Origin: Streptomyces bikiniensis
GTDB taxonomy: Bacteria > Actinomycetota > Actinomycetes > Streptomycetales > Streptomycetaceae
Assembly: GCA_000716465.1 (NCBI GenBank)
Contig: JNWL01000045.1
Location: 1-48,614, forward strand
Length of the DNA stretch: 48,614 bases
Reading direction: 5' to 3'
The notes under the pieces: model-generated
Database searches by the model: none
Told to the model about the DNA's origin: nothing
The model's input: only the letters and a program-made list of their open reading frames with translations
In this document: positions 43,746-48,614 of the stretch, in pieces
Layout: each line of letters starts with the position of its first letter
Numbering within the stretch: position 1 is the first letter of the stretch
Position numbers and translations under genes: made by a program

Positions 43746-45743
43746 TCAGACGCTCGCCGCCTTCGAGGCGGCGTCGATGGCCGCGAGCGACTTCCGTACC
43801 TGGTTGCGGTCGGTGGTGTACCAGAAGTCGGGGAGCGAGGCCTTGAGGTAGCTGCCGTAGCGGGCCGTGGCGAGGCGGGGGTCGAGGACCGCCACGACGC
43901 CCCGGTCACCGGTGGCGCGCACGAGGCGGCCCGCGCCCTGGGCCATCAGCAGGGCCGCGTGGGTCGCCGCGACCGCCATGAAGCCGTTGCCCCCGGCTTC
44001 CTCGACGGCCTTCTGCCGGGCGCTCATCAGCGGGTCGTCCGGGCGCGGGAACGGGATCTTGTCCATGACGACCAGCTGGCAGCTGGGGCCCGGGACGTCC
44101 ACGCCCTGCCAGAGCGACAGCGTGCCGAAGAGGCAGGTCTTCGGGTCGGCGGCGAAGTTCTTGATCAGCTCGCCCAGGGTGTCCTCGCCCTGGAGCAGGA
44201 TCGGCAGCTCCGGGACCCGGGTCCGCAGCTCCTCCGCCGCCTGCTGGGCCGCGCGCATGGAGGAGAAGAGGCCCAGGGTCCGCCCGCCGGCCGCCTGCAT
44301 CAGTTCGGTGAGCTCGTCGAGCATGTCGCCCCGGTCCCCGTCGCGCGCGGGGCGGGAGAGGTGCTTGGCGACGTACAGGATGCCCTGTCGGGGGTAGTCG
44401 AACGGCGAGCCGACGTCGATGCCCTTCCAGACCGGCAGGTCGTCGCCGGTGGTGCCCTCGGGGGCGAGGCCGAGCGAGGCCCCGACGCCGTTGAAGTCGC
44501 CGCCCAGCTTGAGCGTGGCCGAGGCGAGCACCACGGACCGCTCCGTGAACAGCTTCTCCCGGAGCAGGCCGGAGACGGAGAGCGGCGCGACCCGCAGCGA
44601 GGCACCACTGTGTCGATATGCGGCTCCGCCGCGGGGCTCGTGCCGCTCGTACCAGACGACGTCGTACTCGGACCCCTGCGTGATCCGCTCCGCGACGCCG
44701 TGGACGGTCTCCACCGAGGCCATGGCCTGCTTGCGCACGGCGTCCTCGTCCTGCACGGACCGGTCGCGGGTCGACCCCAGGGCCGTGATCACGGCGCGGG
44801 CCGCGTCCCGCAGCGCCATCAGGGCGTACGCGAGGTCCTCCGGGATCTCCTCCAGGCGGCCCGGCAGCGCCAGCTCCATGACCCGCTCGAAGCCCTCGGC
44901 GGCGGTCTGCAGCTGGTCGGCGATCTTCTCGTCCACGAGCTTCGCGGACCGCCGCACCGCACGGTTGACCTGGCCGGGGGTGAGCTCTCCGGTGGCGACG
45001 CCGGTCACGCGGGAGACCAGTTCGTGGGCCTCGTCGACGATCAGCACCTCGTGCTCCGGGAGCACCGGGGCGCCCTCGATGGCGTCGATGGCGAGCAGCG
45101 CGTGGTTGGTGACGACGACGTCCGCGAGCTTGGCGCGCTCGCGGGCCGCCTCGGCGAAGCACTCGGCCCCGTAGGCGCACTTGCTCGCGCCGAGGCACTC
45201 CCGGGAGGAGACCGAGACCTGGGACCAGGCCCGGTCGGAGACGCCCGGCGTCAGGTCGTCCCGGTCGCCGGTCTCCGTCTCGTCCGACCAGTCCCGCAGG
45301 CGCATCAGGTCCTGGCCCAGCTTGCTGGTGGGCGCGGCCGCCTCGAAGGGGTCGAAGAGGCCTTCCTCCTCGTCCTGCGGCACGCCTTCGTGGAGCCGGT
45401 GCAGGCAGAGGTAGTTCGACCGCCCCTTGAGCATGGCGAACTGCGGGCGCCGGCGCAGCTGCGGATGCAGCGCGTCGACCGTCCGGGGAAGGTCGCGCTC
45501 GACGAGCTGGCGCTGCAGCGCCAGGGTGGCCGTGGCCACCACCACCCGCTCCCCCTGGGCCAGCGCCGGCACGAGGTAGCCGAGCGACTTGCCGGTGCCG
45601 GTGCCGGCCTGGACGAGGAGGTGGGAGTTGTCGTCGATGGCCTCGGCCACGGCCTCGGCCATGGCGACCTGGCCGGGCCGCTCCGTGCCGCCGACGGCGG
45701 AGACGGCGGCATGGAGGAGGTCGGGGAGGGATGGCTTCGTCAT
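43746..45743 (-). CDS. DinG/XPD-type ATP-dependent DNA helicase
   Basis: A 665-residue superfamily 2 helicase. Walker A is GTGTGKS with K52. The iron-sulfur cysteines typical of XPD/DinG are C113, C183, C189 and C195. The DEAH box is at 237-240, and later motifs include SVVLASATL, GTLSLWQGVDVPG and QGAGRLVR. Relatives unwind forks, R-loops or damaged DNA 5' to 3'. The ATG at 45743 has GGGAGG 3 nt upstream. A RecA_NDp-type promoter with a perfect TAGGGT -10 lies immediately upstream, so damage induction is expected independent of LexA. It converges with lexA. Confidence 0.93.
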   Translation of the reverse strand: MTKPSLPDLLHAAVSAVGGTERPGQVAMAEAVAEAIDDNSHLLVQAGTGTGKSLGYLVPALAQGERVVVATATLALQRQLVERDLPRTVDALHPQLRRRPQFAMLKGRSNYLCLHRLHEGVPQDEEEGLFDPFEAAAPTSKLGQDLMRLRDWSDETETGDRDDLTPGVSDRAWSQVSVSSRECLGASKCAYGAECFAEAARERAKLADVVVTNHALLAIDAIEGAPVLPEHEVLIVDEAHELVSRVTGVATGELTPGQVNRAVRRSAKLVDEKIADQLQTAAEGFERVMELALPGRLEEIPEDLAYALMALRDAARAVITALGSTRDRSVQDEDAVRKQAMASVETVHGVAERITQGSEYDVVWYERHEPRGGAAYRHSGASLRVAPLSVSGLLREKLFTERSVVLASATLKLGGDFNGVGASLGLAPEGTTGDDLPVWKGIDVGSPFDYPRQGILYVAKHLSRPARDGDRGDMLDELTELMQAAGGRTLGLFSSMRAAQQAAEELRTRVPELPILLQGEDTLGELIKNFAADPKTCLFGTLSLWQGVDVPGPSCQLVVMDKIPFPRPDDPLMSARQKAVEEAGGNGFMAVAATHAALLMAQGAGRLVRATGDRGVVAVLDPRLATARYGSYLKASLPDFWYTTDRNQVRKSLAAIDAASKAASV

Positions 45744-45752
45744 AGCCCTCCC

Positions 45753-45775
45753 ACCCTACGGGGCGGCACTGACAG
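45753..45775 (-). promoter_or_regulatory. RecA_NDp (PafBC-type) DNA-damage promoter candidate of dinG
   Basis: The minus strand reads CTGTCAGTG (45775-45767), 8 nt, then TAGGGT (45758-45753). Against tTGTCRgtg-N8-TAnnnT only the first base differs, and the -10 is a full match. The dinG ATG lies 9 nt after the -10. Confidence 0.7.
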
Positions 45776-45780
45776 CCCGG

Positions 45781-47736
45781 TCACGCGAGCGGGTTGGGAA
45801 CGGTCCCGTGGACGGCCGCGTGGGGGCGCTCGGACCGGTCGCGGTAGCCGTCCAGGTGCAGACGGTTGCGGTTGAGGCAGAGCCGCTCGATGCGGGGAGT
45901 GAGCAGGTCGAAGAGTTCGAAGCGCTCCTTCAGCTCGGGGAAGCGCGCCTGGTGGCGCAGGATCTCGGCGCGGACGAGGGCCCAGAAGTCCCTCTCGGGC
46001 ACTCCGAGTTGCTCTTCGCAGAGCGGTGCCAGGTAGCGGAAGACGCCGACGAAGAGCCCCGAGTGGATGAACTGGGTCAGGAAACCGGGCTCCTCCGTCA
46101 ACAGGACGTCGCGGACGCCATCCGGAAGGGTGGCGTGTTCGGGAAGCGGGTGGGCACTGATGTTCACATCGTCGACGAAGTCCTTGATCGCCAGGCGCAC
46201 GGGGACGTCGTCGGTGTCGTACACGACGATCGCGTTCTCGCCGTGGGGCGAGAAGACCGTGCCGTAGCGGTAGAGGAAGTGCAGCAGGGGAGGGAGCAGA
46301 GCGGTGAAGAGGTGCTGGAGCCAGACGGCGGGGGCGAGTCCCGAGCGCTCGACGAGTTCGGCGACGAACGCCCGGCCGGCCGGGTCCGTGTGGAGGAGGG
46401 CCGCGAGGGTTCGGGCGCGCTCGCCCGGCGGCAGTCTCAGGGGCTCGCGCCAGATCGCTCCGAGCAGTTCCTTGTACTGGTAGGGGACTTCGGGGAGCCG
46501 GTCGTACAGCGGGTGCTCGACGGTGACGGAGGCGACCTCCCCGAGGAGGACCACCCGGCACTCGTCCCGCAGGAACGGGTCGGCGTCGCGCAGCCCGTGG
46601 ACCCAGGCGGTCACGGCGGGGGCGGCGAGGGTGCGCTCGGTGGGCAACCCGCGCCAGACGAGGGTGTTGAGCACCGAGAGCGGGAGCTTGACCGTGTGCC
46701 GGTCGGGGCGGCTGGTGTTGAGGAAGGTGCGGACGGACTGCTGCGGCAGGCGGAGGTCGCCGTCGGCGGGGAGGGGGACGATGTCACCGGCGGCGACGGC
46801 GGGTGCGTAGAGCGGGAGCAGGACCTCGTCCCACTGCCAGGGGTGTACGGGGAGCAGGAGGTAGTCGTCGGGCGCGTGGCCGCGGGCGGTGAGGGCGGCA
46901 CGGAAGGAGGCGCGGACCTCCGGGTCGAGTTCCCCTGCGTAGAGGAGGTCGGGGGTTTCGAGGCCGGGGACGCCTCGGTAGGCGGCGAGACGGTTGCTGA
47001 CGGCGATCCACGGCAGCCGGGTGGGGCGGCGCGCTTCGGGGGCCCAGCGGGCGGTGTCGGAGGCGGAGAAGCCGATGCGGCCTTTGTTGAGGACGAGCCA
47101 GGGGTGGCCGGTCTGGTGGCCTTCGAGTTCCGCGTAGGAGAGCTCGGCCAGTCGGTCCGCGGTGAGGGCCGTGTGGTCGAGGCGGGTGTCGGCGGCGAGG
47201 GTGGCGGAGAGTTCGCGGATGAGATGGCCGAGGGTGATGCCGTCGAGCCGGAGGAGGCCGCGGGCGCGGACCAGGAGGTCGAAGGGGTCGGTCAGGGGCC
47301 GGCCCTCGTGGGTGATCGAGTCGGCGGTGACGCGCCAGCCGCCGTAGGCGCCCCGGCGGGCGCGGAAGGTGAGCGTGGTGCCGTCGTCCAGTCGCAGCGT
47401 GTAGCGGTTGGGCTCGCCGTCCCGGTCTTCGGCCGGGAGGGGTTCGACCGAGAGGGGTTCGGCCGGGAGGGGTTCGATGACCTCCTCGTACGCGAACTCG
47501 GCGAGGAGCTTGGCGAGCAGCCGGGAGGAGGCCCGGGTCCAGGCGGCGGCGTTCAGTTCGGGGGGCGCGAGCAGTTCGGGCCCGGGAGCCGGAGCCGGAG
47601 GGGTGGGAGGGGTGGGCGCGGGGATCGGGGCGGATGCGGGGGCCAGGGCGTCGGGCGCGGGTGCGGGGGCCGGGACGGAGGTCGGGACGGGAGGGGTGGG
47701 TTGTGCGGAGTCGTGGGGTGCAGGGGACGTCGACAC
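45781..47736 (-). CDS. IucA/IucC family siderophore synthetase (NRPS-independent)
   Basis: A 651-residue NIS synthetase that activates a carboxylate with ATP and joins it to an amine or alcohol to build a siderophore. Motifs include GHPWLVLNKGRIGFS, KLPLSVLNTLVWRGLPTERT, FSPHGENAIVVYDTDDVPVRLAIKDFVDDVNI and a C-terminal ERDFWALVRAEI. The first 55 residues are Pro/Ala-rich and probably disordered. The GTG at 47736 follows GAGGAG by 5 nt. The GNAT gene is 61 nt upstream on the same strand. As I recall, S. coelicolor SCO5799-5801 has this gene pair plus a PLP enzyme, which would be off the contig here. Confidence 0.9.
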   Translation of the reverse strand: MSTSPAPHDSAQPTPPVPTSVPAPAPAPDALAPASAPIPAPTPPTPPAPAPGPELLAPPELNAAAWTRASSRLLAKLLAEFAYEEVIEPLPAEPLSVEPLPAEDRDGEPNRYTLRLDDGTTLTFRARRGAYGGWRVTADSITHEGRPLTDPFDLLVRARGLLRLDGITLGHLIRELSATLAADTRLDHTALTADRLAELSYAELEGHQTGHPWLVLNKGRIGFSASDTARWAPEARRPTRLPWIAVSNRLAAYRGVPGLETPDLLYAGELDPEVRASFRAALTARGHAPDDYLLLPVHPWQWDEVLLPLYAPAVAAGDIVPLPADGDLRLPQQSVRTFLNTSRPDRHTVKLPLSVLNTLVWRGLPTERTLAAPAVTAWVHGLRDADPFLRDECRVVLLGEVASVTVEHPLYDRLPEVPYQYKELLGAIWREPLRLPPGERARTLAALLHTDPAGRAFVAELVERSGLAPAVWLQHLFTALLPPLLHFLYRYGTVFSPHGENAIVVYDTDDVPVRLAIKDFVDDVNISAHPLPEHATLPDGVRDVLLTEEPGFLTQFIHSGLFVGVFRYLAPLCEEQLGVPERDFWALVRAEILRHQARFPELKERFELFDLLTPRIERLCLNRNRLHLDGYRDRSERPHAAVHGTVPNPLA

Positions 47737-47797
47737 GAGGACTCCTCGGAGTGGGAACCGCTGTGGGACGAGCGGTGGACGCAAGGAAGGGGATGAG

Positions 47798-48553
47798 TCA
47801 GAGGACGTGGCGCAGGGCGCGGTCACGGATCATGAGGGCGGCCCTTTTGTCGGGGAGGTCGACTTCCGCCGCGTAGCGGAAGCCACCGCCGAGGAAGGCC
47901 GAGACGGAGGGGGTGTTGCGGAGGTCGGGTTCGGCAAGGACGCGGGTGCACCGGGGGCGGTGGTCGAGGACCAGGTCGGCGACGGCCCGCAGGAGCGTGG
48001 TGCCGACGCCCCGGCCCCGGTCGGCGGTGCCTCCGATCAGCAGGTGGAGGCCCGTGTCGTGGGGGCGTGCCGGATAGTGCCGGGCGAGCGGGTCGAGGTC
48101 GGCGCGGTAGATCTCGAAGTAGCTCATGGGTGTGCCGTCGAGCAGGCCGAGGCAGGGGACGCTCCGGCCGTCGCCCTCCAGTTGGGCGCGGAGGTGGTCG
48201 GCGGTCACGGTCTCGGGTCCGGCGAGCTCCCAGAAGGCGGCGACGGCGGGGTCGTTCATCCACCGGGCCAGGAGTGAGAGGTCCCGTTCGAGCCGGACGG
48301 GGACGAGCCGGAAGGAGCCGACGGAGGTGGTGGCGGGGCTCCAGGAGGCGACGGAGTCGAGCAGGTCGCCGTCGAGGAGTTCGCGGTCCGGGTGGCCACC
48401 GTGGAGGGGGACGTCGGCGGGGGTGCCGGGGACAGGGGCGGAGGTACCGGCGGTGGGGTCGCCGGGGGTGGCCGCAGGGTTGTCGGGGGCAGAGGTGCCG
48501 GCGGCGGTCGCAGGGTTGTCGGGAGTGGGGGTGTCCGGGGCGGGGGTGTAGGG
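47798..48553 (-). CDS. GNAT-type siderophore acetyltransferase, 5'-truncated by contig end
   Basis: 251 codons remain. The C-terminal part (about residues 80-250 of the fragment) is a GNAT acyltransferase of the IucB/RimJ type: SFRLVPVRLERDLSLLARWMNDPAVAAFWEL, the acyl-CoA loop GGTADRGRGVGTTLLRAV and DLRNTPSVSAFLGGGFRYAAEVDLPDK. Relatives acylate the N-hydroxylated amine during siderophore assembly. The N-terminal ~75 codons are Pro/Ala/Thr-rich repeats without a start codon. The apparent start MYKRQ beyond 48553 is adapter sequence and must not be used. It is the upstream partner of the NIS synthetase. Confidence 0.85.
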   Translation of the reverse strand, partial: PYTPAPDTPTPDNPATAAGTSAPDNPAATPGDPTAGTSAPVPGTPADVPLHGGHPDRELLDGDLLDSVASWSPATTSVGSFRLVPVRLERDLSLLARWMNDPAVAAFWELAGPETVTADHLRAQLEGDGRSVPCLGLLDGTPMSYFEIYRADLDPLARHYPARPHDTGLHLLIGGTADRGRGVGTTLLRAVADLVLDHRPRCTRVLAEPDLRNTPSVSAFLGGGFRYAAEVDLPDKRAALMIRDRALRHVL

Positions 48554-48614
48554 CTGTCTCTTATACACATCTCCGAGCCCACGAGACTAAGGCGAATCTC
48601 GTATGCCGTCTTCT
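48554..48614. other. Illumina Nextera adapter read-through (not genomic)
   Basis: 48554-48572 is the 19-bp Tn5 mosaic end (CTGTCTCTTATACACATCT). 48573-48587 is the Nextera read-2 tail CCGAGCCCACGAGAC. 48588-48595 is the i7 index TAAGGCGA (N701). 48596-48614 is the start of the P7 arm. Genomic sequence ends at 48553. Confidence 0.99.

Noticed and set aside
48554..48582. A start codon for the GNAT protein (MYKRQ...) and a small frame with MCIRDS
   Set aside because: Both come from translating the Nextera mosaic end.

Overview
The window is GC-rich throughout (third codon positions almost all G or C), genes start on ATG, GTG or TTG, and the products include HrdB, WhiH, NrdJ/NrdR, LexA and a ParC/ParE pair. 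This is the core chromosome of a Streptomyces or very close relative. From memory, the order matches the S. coelicolor interval running from parC down to the SCO5801/SCO5800 siderophore genes (parE SCO5822, hrdB SCO5820, whiH SCO5819, nrdR SCO5804, lexA SCO5803); I could not run an alignment. The last 61 bases (48554-48614) are not genomic: they are Illumina Nextera adapter read-through, so the contig really ends at 48553.

Layout. 224-2312: a GntR/FCD regulator and a secreted M23 cell-wall peptidase behind a c-di-AMP (ydaO-type) riboswitch. 2313-5053: an overlapping M16 peptidase pair, one active and one lacking the zinc motif. 5235-13529: parC, a CobW-type metal GTPase, a CitA/DcuS-like kinase with its overlapping response regulator, and a DUF485/acetate-type symporter operon. 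13731-19274: parE, a small zinc-ribbon protein, a secreted trypsin-like protease and hrdB. 19654-27209, all on the minus strand: whiH, a one-polypeptide ABC transporter, an NrtR-type regulator, a glycogen-debranching-like protein with a suspected N-terminal frameshift, and a DUF4192 protein. 27554-32618: a DNA-repair patch made of an AlkZ-like (HTH_42) glycosylase candidate, an ATP-dependent DNA ligase and a RecQ helicase fused to a phosphoribosyltransferase domain. 32965-38692: two unrecognised proteins, rnhB, an ADP-ribosylglycohydrolase/histidine phosphatase operon, a YdbC-like protein and a TerD protein. 38754-45743: nrdJ, nrdR, lexA and dinG. 45781-48553: the 3' part of an NIS siderophore operon.

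How it works together. Much of the window concerns DNA topology, dNTP supply and damage repair. Besides the LexA box at lexA, I find copies of the RecA_NDp (PafBC-type, LexA-independent) damage promoter pattern, tTGTCRgtg-N8-TAnnnT, in front of parC, recQ and dinG, plus a weaker version upstream of the glycosylase. These suggest that both damage responses converge here. NrdR is predicted to bind its own promoter at two boxes 31 bp apart. Several genes (nrtR, the histidine phosphatase, the YdbC-like gene, recQ and perhaps the sensor kinase) have a -10 element 6-7 nt before the start codon, as expected for leaderless mRNAs.

I saw no tRNA, rRNA, CRISPR array, insertion sequence or prophage. No completely unknown system stands out. 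The best leads are the damage-promoter set around the glycosylase-ligase-RecQ patch, the inverted DnaA-box pair at 27249-27301, and the NrtR operator/promoter overlap.
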